Assembly (NCBI GenBank): GCA_016081115.2
Contig: CM071931.1
Span: forward strand, 18,824,317 to 18,888,316
DNA from: Rehmannia glutinosa
Lineage: Eukaryota; Streptophyta; Magnoliopsida; Lamiales; Orobanchaceae
Length of the DNA stretch: 64,000 nt
Direction: 5' to 3'
Shown here: positions 23,487-33,699 of the stretch, piece by piece
Position numbering within the stretch: position 1 is the first letter of the stretch
Layout: each line of letters opens with the position of its first letter
Notes under the pieces: generated by a model
The model's input: only the letters and a program-made list of their open reading frames with translations
Databases searched by the model: none
What the model was told of the DNA's origin: nothing
Program-made: the position numbers and the translations under genes

Positions 23487-23861
23487 ATCATATCACAAAT
23501 ACACTATTTACTCTCTTATTTTTCCAATCATCATATATAGTGTTTTATCTCTTATTTTTTCATCATCAATCACATCAAAAATATCATCATATCAACCATC
23601 ATCATCACGATTCCATTTTATATATCTAATTACACCTCAAAGTTCATTCTCATTTTTACTAATATAATTTTTCGCACTATTCTCTTCTAATATAAACACA
23701 AGGTCAACCATTAAGATTGCGATTCGACAAACCGTGGATATGAAATGAGAATATAATGATTAAAGGTGATGTGATAAAAATAGTAAAATAACGATTTGAT
23801 ATAATTGGTAGTTAAAAATATGTGAGCGGGTGAATAATAAAATTTTGATGACACTTTGTAG
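23487..23861. other. AT-rich intergenic, no gene seen
   Basis: Rich in ATCATCAT-type short runs (23560-23625). Nothing coding. Confidence 0.5.
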
Positions 23862-23870
23862 TTTGTAATA

Positions 23871-24640
23871 GGGATAAATTCACTTTTGGTACCCAAAGTA
23901 TTAGCGGTTTTCACTTTTGGTACCCGCTTTTTGGGGCTTATCATTATTAGTACCCAACGTTTCAAAATTCACTCATTTTTGACATTCCGTTAGTCAACCG
24001 TTAAAGACTAACGATTGACCTACCGAGTCGAGCAATGTTGGATGGGGGTGGTGAATTCCGACTCAAAATTTTATCCCGAGCAACTTTATCTTCTTGGTCG
24101 GAGGCCAATTCGCCGCAAACACAGGGATACGGGCCCCTAAAAGTCAAAAACTCGATTTTAAGATCCCCTTTTGTGCGTTTTTGGTTCTGGGGCAAATCGG
24201 ACCAATTGAGGAATTTTGTGCGTCTTAAGATGATGAAGACGATGGTATGCTCAATTTTGGATTTGGGGAAGTATCTTGGATGGAATTTAGCTTTGAATTA
24301 AACTTTGGGTTTTTTGAATTATCGTCAATTGGCATCGGAGACGAACTCAAATCATGAAATTGGCCACTTTGGTTATAATAGGACTTGCGATACGCTCAAA
24401 ATGAGTGGTTGCACGACACTTGGGTCGCCAAAAATCGGCCTCGGAGACGCCGAAGCATGCGCCAACCGTGGAAACCTCTTCTGATTGGTCAACCGTTAGT
24501 CTTTAATGGTTGACTAACTAATGTGCCAAAAATGAGTGAATTTTGAAACGTTAGGTACTAATAATGATAAGCCCCAAAAAACTTGATTTTTGAAAAATGG
24601 GTAGATGTGAAGTGAAAACCGCTAATACTTTGAGTGAAAA
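23871..24640. mobile_element. Non-autonomous Mutator-like fold-back element (first assembled copy)
   Basis: It begins GGGATAAATTCACTTTTGGTACCC at 23871, preceded by TTTGTAATA. The first 140 bases or so, ending in GTTAGTCAACCGTTAAAGACTAACG, recur inverted at about 24485-24620 (GTCTTTAATGGTTGACTAAC, AATGAGTGAATTTTGAAACG, GATAAGCCCCAAAAA). The middle holds no recognisable transposase. In the second assembled copy (55078-55805) both outer ends and a 9-base target duplication are readable, which supports a Mutator-like origin. In this copy the 3' terminus is scrambled. Confidence 0.72.
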
Positions 24641-25160
24641 ATATATTTTTGTGAAATTTGGTAGACAAATCTCAATTTGAGTTAAACAAGTTTCTCTAGC
24701 AGAATAAAATGAATTTTTTTGTAGGCAATTGCAACCTAAGATTGATTGTCTTACACACATATCAATTTAGGATAACACTTCTAAATCACAATACTTGTAT
24801 CGTCGCGCGATTGATCCTGATTCGATCTCATACTTGACATACGGATGTGTGTCCCTTCCCCCTACTTTAAAAAAAAAAAAAAAAACACTTTTTGAATAAC
24901 ATCGTAGTTTACATCAGTTTTTGTGGTACCTGCTGGCAAAACTATCATTCATGGGGATAACTCAATTCCAAGGAGGTTCCACATAATGGGGGACACATCA
25001 TAATAATGCGTTCAATTCAAGCAAGTGCGTTATGTGGACCATAAAAACCAAATTACTCAAATAGAATGTTCGATATTCAAGATAACGCAAAATAAGGAGA
25101 GCGACAAAATTCCAACAAAACAACTCCCCCTAACATGGCATAAGCCATTTTCGCGACCAC
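24641..25160. other. Spacer downstream of the aminopeptidase gene
   Basis: No gene is visible. It contains a run of about 17 As near 24870 and probably the 3' flank of the minus-strand aminopeptidase. Confidence 0.45.
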
Positions 25161-25162
25161 TT

Positions 25163-25168
25163 TTTATT
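25163..25168 (-). terminator. Possible poly(A) signal of the aminopeptidase gene
   Basis: AATAAA on the minus strand, about 105 bases past the stop codon at 25273. Position and sequence fit a plant near-upstream element. The same hexamer lies at 56398-56403 in the second copy. Confidence 0.4.
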
Positions 25169-25272
25169 CTTGTAGGAAAAGCATGTTCAACCAAGAATGA
25201 ATTTCCAAATCTTGATCGATTTTACTTCACAGATAGGTATCGTCCCTCTTGGGAGAACCACGGAAGCTGGAA

Positions 25273-28200
25273 TTAAGACGAGTTCTTTAAGACCCATTCG
25301 ACGAGTGTTGGAATACCAAATCCGTCGCGTTTTTCTTCTTATCGTTCCAGACTGGGCCAGCCATGTCTATATGCATCCACTGGACCTTCTCATCGACAAA
25401 CTGCAGAAGAAACAATTATTTGTTAAATGTATTACAAAAACCTAATTAAGTTCTGTATTTGATTAACAGATACACCTCAAAAGGTACAATCTATAAAATA
25501 GAAACAAATATCAAGGGGTGTTGGTAATTTTGAAAAGGGTGAGGCTATTCACAACCCCAAAACCTATCAACACACCCCATAAATTTAGACAAAAATGTCT
25601 TCCCCTAAAATGACTAAAATACCCTAACCCAAAAATACTCAACACACACAAAAACAGGGGCCATGGCAAGCGGTGGCCCCACACGCACACACCCGGCAGC
25701 AGCCAATCAGCCATGTCACAAACGCATAAACACACAAATACAGGCCTGAAATGGAGAGGATGGGGAAGAAAGAGGGGTGGCGGCCTGACCGGCCTCTCTT
25801 TCTTTGATTTTTCCTCCTTTCCTCTTTTCCCCCATTCTTTTTTTCCCCTTCATTCCGTGTTATGAGTTTTTGAGGGAAAACTTGATGCATTAACAATAAC
25901 GAAAATTTATTGCATGAAAAATTCTAAACCATGAGCTTCTATAAGACTTGTGGAGAAATGATTTCCTATTATGTATCGAGAGGAATTTGCAATTGCCGTC
26001 AGTAATTAATCCAAGAGAATGGGGAGCTGATAGAGAGATCGGGGATGGCTTTGGAGAAAAAGAAAGATCTGGTGCATGATGTTTTTTTAATGGGTCTCTG
26101 GTGCATGAATTTAATTTTTATGGGGAGATGATAGAGAGATCGGGGATGGCTTTGGAGAAAAAGAAAGATCTGGTGCATGATTTTTTTTTTTTTTTTTTTT
26201 GGGTCTCTGGTGCATGAATTTAAGTTTGATAGGTTGCTGTTGAATGACAGGTGTGAGAAAGGAACTACATTTTATTAGCTTGAGCTATTTGAAGTAAAAT
26301 ATTATTAGTATATTGATGATAAAGAGGATTATGAGTGAAGTGCTGAAAAATAATCAATCTCCATGATCAAATGCGAACAAAGAGTACAACTTTGAATTAT
26401 GTAAGCATCGAATATAGATAACACACTCTGTTTCCAAGATTTGGTGTTTATGTTTTGGGGGTTTAATTAGGGGAAGGGTAAATTGGAGAATGCTAGGGGG
26501 TGTACTAAGTAAATATATTATTTTTTAAAAAAAATGTGGGGTGCATTAAGAAGGGGGTGTATTGATAGGTTTTGGAAGTGTTAATAGCGGCTCCCTTTGA
26601 AAAATAGTTGGGTTCTTTAGTAATTGACCATAATTTTTATGCATAATTTTGACCCTGACATTCAAAATCATATTAGCTCAATTCCATTATTTCCTTGATC
26701 AAAAGCTTCTGCTTTCTTCCCACAGCTGGATGAAAAATCATCCACTTCATTAATAAAGGTATAAGAATAGCATGCACCCACCGAGGCATATAGTGCAGAC
26801 CGAAATAACGCCACACTTGTTCCAACTTCGACTGAAAAATCAGTTAAGTTGGTAGACCACTTGATGGAGAACATAACTATTTTAAAAAAAAAAAAAAAAA
26901 GCTAGAACATAACTAGATAACGCATTAACGCGCTCCAATAGGGGCAGAAAAAATGGAAAAAGAGGGTCCCAAAAAGCTTTTACCTGCTTCAAGAAAAGAG
27001 CTGCAGTGATGGCACCACCTTGACGACCACCTGTATTGACCATATCAGCCACTCCCGATTTCATGGATTCCCAGTAACTTTCCTCCAAAGGCATCCTCCA
27101 AAGTTTTTCCCCACTGACCTCTGAGGCTCCAAGTACCTCTTTTGCCAGGTCATCACTAGGTGTAAAAACACCTGTTTTTTGAATGTTAAAAGGAAACAGT
27201 CAGCAAAGGATATCTAAGTTCCATTAAATTTACATATATGTAATCAGGAAAAAACAATTGAATCAATCGCCATGCAACAAAGTTATAGAAATTAATCAAA
27301 ACGAAGATATATAAAAAAATCACCTACCAGCAATAGAGGGTCCAAGAGCAACAACACAGGCCCCAGTCAGAGTAGCCAGATCCACGATCTACACATTAAT
27401 AAAGGTCTGTTAACATTCAACTTCAAAGTGAACTCCATAACAACTTCGAGATAATTGAACAATTTAAAGGTTTCGCTAGTGCATTTCTCTCAAATCCTCT
27501 TGACTATGAATGGAATATGATAAAATTAAATATGCAAAAATGAAAATTAGCTGATTCCATCTCCAATGTATAACATCCAGCTTTCAATTTCATAACTAAT
27601 GGATATTGAATAACTAAGACTTTTCTCTGAAACTATACTGAGAACAAAATAGCCAAATACAGATATGAATTGGGAATATTGCTCATTTGAAGAATACACT
27701 TCATGAAATTATAGAATGGTTGTAGCCATGACAACTGAAAACCAAAAGAGTATCCAAAAACAAGATGTTGCAAAGAGTGGAAAAGAAAATGCATCTTAGC
27801 GCACCTTCTCTACGCCCTGATTGCAAGCATATACCAACGCATCTGCAAGTGTCAGTCTACCTTCAGCATCTGTATTGTTTACCTAACATCGATGAACACA
27901 AAATATATCAAGAAGAGGAAAAGGGCAAAGTGGCATGTATCATTCAGTACAATCATATGAACACTGCAAACAGATGGATTGCATCTTTCAATGTTTATTC
28001 CACGAGAAGATAAGAAAGAAGATCTTAAAGTATCAACGAGAGATCAATCCGATTTCGTTAAGAATTTCCCAAGTATTTTGCTAATGTTGTCGATTTCGAT
28101 CATTTAAGTAATTTTCTAGAAAATATTAAATTTATTATTTATTTGTAAGAACTTAATGCTTTTTAGAAAGACCTTTTCTTGTTAGGAATCGATCTTGAAT

Positions 28201-31075
28201 TAATTACTTAAGTCTATTCCTAGTTGGAAAATAATTTTCTTAATCCTTATTTAAGTTCTTCAATAGTGAGACTCCATTAACCTCTTCCAATGGACAGAAG
28301 AAAAAGTAATTTATAACTTTTTATGTGGAGAAATTACCTCAATTGTCTTTCCATTCGAAGCTGTAATGATGTCCCCAGGTCTCATACCTGTTCCACTTAT
28401 CATATTCTCACAAGCTGCAACAATGAAGTGAACCTGCATTCACATCACAAATTAACGGCTTACTCTTAATCCATCTCAAAGTTCTTGGAAAAAAATAACA
28501 GACATTTGTGATCATAAGACAGGGTACCAAATGAGAATAACAAATAACTGAGAACTTGTAAAACAAGCCAAGCAAACAGCATTGCCCTGAAAAAGTAGCC
28601 AGGAAAATTAAAAAAAATCCACCTCTACTCCAGCAGGCTTGATTTGACCAAGAGCTTTTGCTGCACCAAGTACTGCGGCTGAGCCTCCCATATCAAATTT
28701 CATGAGCTCAATAGAACAGCCTGGTCCTGTCTTGATATTGTAGCCACCACTGAATCGTAGACAAGCATTCAAGATTTTGCATGTCAAAAGAGCTCACGAG
28801 CAAATATGGATTACAGAAATATCTTAAAAGGCTTCTTTCTTTTTCACAAATTAAAAAATGGAAACTAATTTGCAAAACATATATTCTTACCTGTCGAAAG
28901 TCAATCCTTTTCCGACTAAGGCCAGCTTGGTTTTGACTTGTCCACTAGGGGGCTTGTAACATAAATGGATGAAATGGGAGGATTGGCAGATGCTGCAGCA
29001 ACACCCAAATACGAACCCATTTTCAATTCTTTGCACTGCTCTACATCCAATATTTTTGCAGAAAAAACATCACTGTACTCCGAAGCAATCTTTGTGGCTT
29101 CGCCTGCGAGTACTCCTGAAATTTATGACAAAAACGAAATGAAAAGAAAGGAACAAGTTTACCTCATAAAAGGGCCGAATCAATACCAAAAACATAATGT
29201 CAGAATAGAGCCTAAAAAAATCAAAATTTCCAGGGATCATCCACCAGCACAAACAACTACTCATAATTTTTTGGGATAATTACATATACTATCCTTGAGT
29301 TTTAGCCTAATTACAAAAAAAAAAAAAAAAAAAAAAAAAAACTGTTCATCTTTCAAAATTACAAAATCCCTTGACATTTGTTTCTATTTTATAAATTGCA
29401 CCCTATTGAGGGGGTAATTTGAATAACAAATACAAACCTCAAGGGGGAATTTGCAATACATCAGGTATTTTTTGTAACTTTAAGAGATAACTAGATTTTT
29501 TTGGAATTAAGCTAGCTAAATCTAATAATTTTTATTCCTCAAAACTTAATCTCGAAAAAGGTGAAAGCATAAGGTGGATAGAATGACGACGGAATATTAC
29601 GAACCAGGAGTGAGTACATTAGCCGGAGCATTTACAAGCTCTCTCCCAAAAATGATCCCAGAACAAACATCTCCTGCATATTTGAGTTTTTTCTCTATCT
29701 CAGGTCCACTACCAAGACCAAGAATATCCACCGACTTGAGAGCTGGCAGTTTAGATTCCGACTTGAATCTAGTATCATCAAAAGTCCCCAACACAGCTCC
29801 TGTAGCATTAAAAATACAATAAAGTCCAATTCCACGGATAAGCAAAAACAGGTATATGCAGGTTAAATTCAAATGTCAATAGAAAAGTACCAGTAGCTAT
29901 TGCTGATGCAGTACTCAGCTTCAATTCTGCAGGGATCCCTTCAGAAGAAGCAAGAGTAATGGCAACCTTACTTGCCTGTGAAGACTTTGCTGCTAAAGCA
30001 ACAGCCTCACCAAGATTACGATATGTCACAGTTGGCGATGCGGCTGAACCGAGTCCAATTAAACCAACTCTTTTTCGAACCAAGACCAGGAAGCCTAAGA
30101 ACTGTCGATTGTCCAGCCTTTCCGGTGAAATCCTCCTCGGATGAGGCTTCAGATAATAATCCTCCTAACTGCATATCTAGCTTTTGAAGAATTGAATTCT
30201 TGAACTTCGAATTCTCATCTTTCGCCATGTCTTTTTCTGTGACGCCAACGGCAAGTATGTCTCCTTTCCATTGGACTACATCAATCTCTTTTGCAGCAAA
30301 TGAGATCTTTCATTGTTCCACAAACATGTTAGTTTGATTATGCCGCAATTATTATATCCTCAATGCAAACAATAAATGAAACACAAAAAATATGCAAAAA
30401 TAATATACAAATTAAAGAATTAGTTTGCAGAAAGACGAATGACACATGTATATAACAGTGAGACTACAACCATTTATATGGGAAAAAGAAAAAAAAAACA
30501 TGAAAAGTCTTCCAAACAATTAAGAAACGGATCAGTAGATAAAAAAAAATGGTATAGACATTTGATGTCATGCGCAGACGACAAATTCAAGTTCTTGCAG
30601 ATTGTATCCGAAAAAAAAAATTGCTGTGACAATAATTATCAATTACTCTACAAAAACAAATAAACCAAACATACAGCTTGAGGGCTTTATGAATAAGCCA
30701 ATTTCCTTACATCTTACACATACCAAAACTATCAATCAAATTTTCATTGAAGAATACCAATCCAAAAAAGAAAAAATCAAACAAATAACAAAAATTAGTC
30801 AATCTCAACACACCCTTCAAATAAAGTAACGAAAACAATACCTTTGGTGGGTCGATCTTGTTGGGTTGAGTGAGGCCAAGAGTGGCCCTAGCAATGGAGT
30901 GAGCCATACGCCTTGCTCTTCCTGAATAAAGGGGCGTATATGTCAAAGGAAAACCCCAGATGGAGCCGAATTGCAATTTCGTGAAAACCGAGGTGCAGGA
31001 GGATTTATAGTAAGAAGAAGAAGAAGTCGAAGCGAGCAGAGTGAGAGAATTGGAGAGTAGTCTAATGGCGGGCAT
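25273..31075 (-). CDS. LAP: Leucine aminopeptidase, chloroplastic (peptidase M17), 10 exons; first assembled copy
   Basis: Exons, all with GT-AG borders: 31075-30842, 30306-29891, 29799-29605, 29115-28891, 28749-28623, 28433-28338, 27882-27805, 27388-27328, 27171-26984, 25400-25273. Allowing for three indels this is a 582-residue precursor. It is a hexameric di-metal exopeptidase that removes N-terminal residues, leucine preferred. Residues 1-56 are Ser/Thr- and Arg-rich and lack acidic residues, like a plastid transit peptide. M17 signatures are present: 'VGKGLTFDSGGYNIKTG' (metal-binding K351 and D356, catalytic K363), 'MKFDMGG' (D376) and 'NNTDAEGRL' (D436, E438, R440). The last exon ends 'LVEWVLKNSS'. 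Frameshifts, probably assembly errors: an extra T in the run 30071-30075, a G missing from 28976-28978, and a G missing near 25324. The second copy is in frame at all three sites. Introns 3 and 9 hold MITE-like elements. Confidence 0.93.
25537..26595. mobile_element. Mutator-like non-autonomous element in aminopeptidase intron 9
   Basis: The ends form an imperfect inverted repeat of about 42 bases, GGGTGAGGCTATTCACAACC at the left against the reverse complement of GTTAATAGCGGCTCCC at the right, both containing CCAAAACCTATCAA. TTTTGAAAA precedes it (25528-25536) and TTTGAAAA follows (26596-26603); in the second copy the following nine bases are a perfect TTTTGAAAA. A 9-base target duplication and this terminal-repeat type point to a Mutator-like element. 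Inside, a block of about 90 bases (GGGGATGGCTTTGGAGAAAA) occurs twice, near 26040 and 26140. There is no transposase. Confidence 0.8.
29273..29540. mobile_element. MITE of the GGGATAATTAC family in aminopeptidase intron 3
   Basis: It starts GGGATAATTACATATACTAT and carries CCTTGAG, TTTTAGCCTAATTACAAAA and a run of 27 As, the same layout as the MITEs at 40663 and 42233. The right end is degraded; GTAACTTTAAGAGATAACTAG corresponds to the right arm, but the terminal ATTATCCC is not clear. No target duplication can be read. Confidence 0.6.
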
Positions 31076-31098
31076 TGTGAAGTGTGCCCGTCTCCTGG

Positions 31099-31106
31099 TA
31101 TTTATA
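31099..31106 (-). promoter_or_regulatory. TATA-box candidate of the aminopeptidase gene
   Basis: TATAAATA on the minus strand, about 24 bases upstream of the first ATG (31075). If it is used, transcription would start about at that ATG, which is unusually close. A weaker TATACTC lies further upstream near 31155-31161. The same box is at 62323-62330 in the second copy. Confidence 0.4.
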
Positions 31107-31475
31107 GTAGGCAGATCAGTAGATGGATCATGGATAGATACAATGTAAACACGCGAGTATAATGCGATTGTTTACAGGGTGGGGTGGGAGGGGTGGAGTG
31201 ACATCACTTAATAATTGTTTCAATTTATTTAATATATTGTTTTTAAACCTTTTTAATACTATTCTTTTAGGCAACAAAAATATACTTTTGGAAAGACTTG
31301 TAATTTGTTAGATTACGGACTAATTTGGCTTATCCCGATATCTTATCTAAAATTATTTATTTCTTAAAAATGTTTAATTCCTGACGTGTTATTATTTCAC
31401 TCCAGGATTTAAATGTTGACCCGATACTAAGCCATAACATTAACAGAGCATAGCCCTAGAGATTAGAGATGTTAA
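31107..31475. other. Aminopeptidase upstream region
   Basis: No gene is seen. A G-rich GGTGGGGTGGGAGGGGTGG lies at about 31180-31197. The rest is AT-rich. Presumed promoter and intergenic sequence. Confidence 0.45.
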
Positions 31476-32144
31476 ATTTCGGGCCAGCCCAACGAGCTTT
31501 GGGCTAAACGGTCTCCCAGGTTGAACAGATGCTATTAAACGGGCGGTAATATTGGAACCTAGCCCTAATCTTAATCGGGCTTATTATCGGCTATAAGTCA
31601 AAAATTAAAAATTATATACTTAAATCTAAAATTTTAAACTCCAACCTATAACATTTCAGTTTAACATTTTAAGTTAAAGTATTCATTATAAAAAAAGTCA
31701 TGCATAGTTTATAATTACATTGCATTAACAAAATTATGAAATTTAAATATTTTATGATCTAAATTTGAAAAATAAAAATATAACGATAAAAGATAACATT
31801 ATATATTGATATAAAATGGAAAAATTCATACTTTTTTTTAAATTACTCGTATGACTATAAGTCATAATTTTTAAAATTATATATTTAAATTTATTAAAGA
31901 TAAGGAGATGTGAATTTGAAAAATATATATTTAATAATAGGTAATATTTAATAAAAATAGATATATAATATTAGAATTATATTTATTTGTTTTTAAAACA
32001 CAATTGGCCGACTAGCGAAGCAGCCAACGAGTCTCAGCTAAAACGGTTCGGTCAAAAAGACGGATTTAATTTAAAAAATAATTCGACCCTAACCATTTTT
32101 AATCCTAGTTTAAATAGTCCGGGCCAAAAAATCGTGGCCCGTTT
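31476..32144. repeat. Repeat with GGGCC-type ends, probably a DNA-transposon MITE
   Basis: GGGCCAGCCCAACGAGCTTTGGGCTAAACGG near 31481 and a related CAACGAGTCTCAGCTAAAACGG near 32025 flank an AT-rich core, and a GGGCCAAAAAATCGTGGCCCG lies near 32121. These GGCCC-rich, often palindromic phrases are usual at the ends of plant non-autonomous elements. The phrases are clearer in the second copy (62700-62770 and 63230-63370). Class and boundaries are unresolved. Confidence 0.45.
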
Positions 32145-32400
32145 TGTTGGTATTATTGGTTTTGGGCCTATTTTCTATTGGGCTTCTCATTTATAGTTGG
32201 GCCTCAATATGTTGTTGTTAGTCGTGCTTCACTTTTAGTTAGATGGTTTTGTTTTGTATGTTTAACACATTTTCTCTGTTGCGTTTTTCTTCCCGCGTGT
32301 CTATATAACAGACACACCCAGATGTCATGTTGCTTGAGTTGAATAATACAATTTCGTAGTTGAAAAATGATTCTATTTTTCGCCATTTAGAAAATCTTCA
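32145..32400 (+). repeat. 5' LTR of copia element B
   Basis: TGTTGG...CTTCA. A CTATATAACAGACACACCC block near 32300 gives a TATA box followed by the likely R region. Pair of 36833-37089. Confidence 0.9.
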
Positions 32401-32413
32401 TAGTATCTAGAGC
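32401..32413 (+). promoter_or_regulatory. Primer-binding site of copia element B
   Basis: TAGTATCTAGAGCC against the canonical TGGTATCAGAGCC (initiator tRNA-Met). The second copy reads TGGTATCACAGAGCC (63626-63640). Confidence 0.75.
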
Positions 32414-32433
32414 CAGATATTAAGATCAAACAC

Positions 32434-33500
32434 TATGGCGAATGTATGGCAACGAGTTGTTGCTGTTGGAGGAAACAACAGAATTGATGAATACAAGGAT
32501 ACTATTGCTTATGCAGCTGCGAACCAGATCACTGTGAAGGAGGATGCATTTCGTTTGCATGGATTGGATCATCCTGGAATGATCGTGGTGGCTAATCTGC
32601 TGACAGGTACGAATTACATGTCGTGGAGTAGATCGATGCTCATTGCACTAGGAGCGAAAACAAAATTAGGATATATTGATGGTAGAATTGTTAAACCTGA
32701 TGATGATTCACCTGAATTTGAGCAATGGAAGTGTGTTGATCTTATGATTACCAGTTGGATTCTGAATTCCATTTCCAAGGACATAGTTGATGCCTTTATA
32801 TATGCTAACTCCGCTAGAGAACTTTGGGTAGATCTAGCACAGAGGTTTGGTGAAAGCAATGGTCCGTTGTTATACCAGTTGAAAAAGAAGATAGCGAATA
32901 TGAGGCAAGGAAATACTTCTATTGTTTTGTATTTCACTAAATTGAAGAAACTATGGGATGAGTCTCGTTGTTTGGTGGTTTTTCCTGAATGTACATGTGG
33001 TGCTTTAAAAACTTTGATTGAGTTGATACGAAAACTAAACTGATGCGCTTTTTAATGGGGCTTAATGACTCATATGAGCATGTGCCCTGAGTCAAATTCT
33101 TCTTATGGATTCACTACCAAAGGTGAATAGAGCTTACTCAATGGTGTTAATTGTAGAGAAACAGATGTGTAGATTGCTTATCCCGAGGCTATTGATAATG
33201 TGGCAATGCTTGCCAAAGGAAGAGGTATTAATGATGGAGCGAAAATGGAGGAATATTTGCTAAAGGAGCTAAATCTACTTGCAAGCGGCGGGGGGAGAGG
33301 AATTCGATGACAAAAGAGGAAAAGGCAAAACTAAAGTGCAATCATTGTGATGAATCGGTCATGAGATAGGATCTTCCTTCAAACTTCATGGATATCCTGA
33401 GTGGTTTGCAAAATTGAAAGAGTCGATGAGAAGAGAGAATGCAACCTATCTTGAGGTGAATCTTTGAAGGTGCTACTTGAACAATGAGGATTTGAATGCA
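32434..33500 (+). pseudogene. copia element B gag (capsid and zinc knuckle), broken
   Basis: It begins 'MANVWQRVVAVGGNNRIDEY' at 32434. Copia gag_pre motifs follow: 'FRLHGLDHPGMIVVANLLTG', 'YMSWSRSMLIALGAK', 'WKCVDLMITSWILNSIS' and 'ARELWVDLAQRFGESNG', all in one open frame to 33043. Downstream the frame is broken. A zinc-knuckle remnant, with CNHCDES and then a shifted GHEIGS and 'KLHGYPEW', is at about 33337-33405. The open part is about 200 residues, shorter than an intact copia gag. The homologous start in the second copy is at 63661. Confidence 0.88.
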
Positions 33501-33699
33501 GTAACGTACACTCTGGCCGAGGTGTTTATGGTGCTCCTTTTGGAGACATCTCCAACATCATACAACAGAAATTGCAAAATACTTGGGAGGATCAAAACAT
33601 CCGAAACACTAGGAAGGAGGACACAAGTTTAAACTTTGCACACATTGCGGAGTATGAAGGTACTAGCGTTGCACTAATTTGCAATGTGCATTAAGTACA

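Noticed and set aside
25639..25896. ORF in the Mutator-like element (also 56748-57134)
   Set aside because: Low-complexity translation inside a non-autonomous element, with no transposase motif.
26668..26874. Minus-strand ORF as last exon of the aminopeptidase
   Set aside because: It lacks the family's conserved 'FVDEKVQWMHIDMAGPVW' segment, which is found with proper splice sites at 25400-25273.
29574..29822. Plus-strand ORFs across aminopeptidase exons (also 29959-30187 and 61183-61410)
   Set aside because: Antisense shadows of the minus-strand exons.
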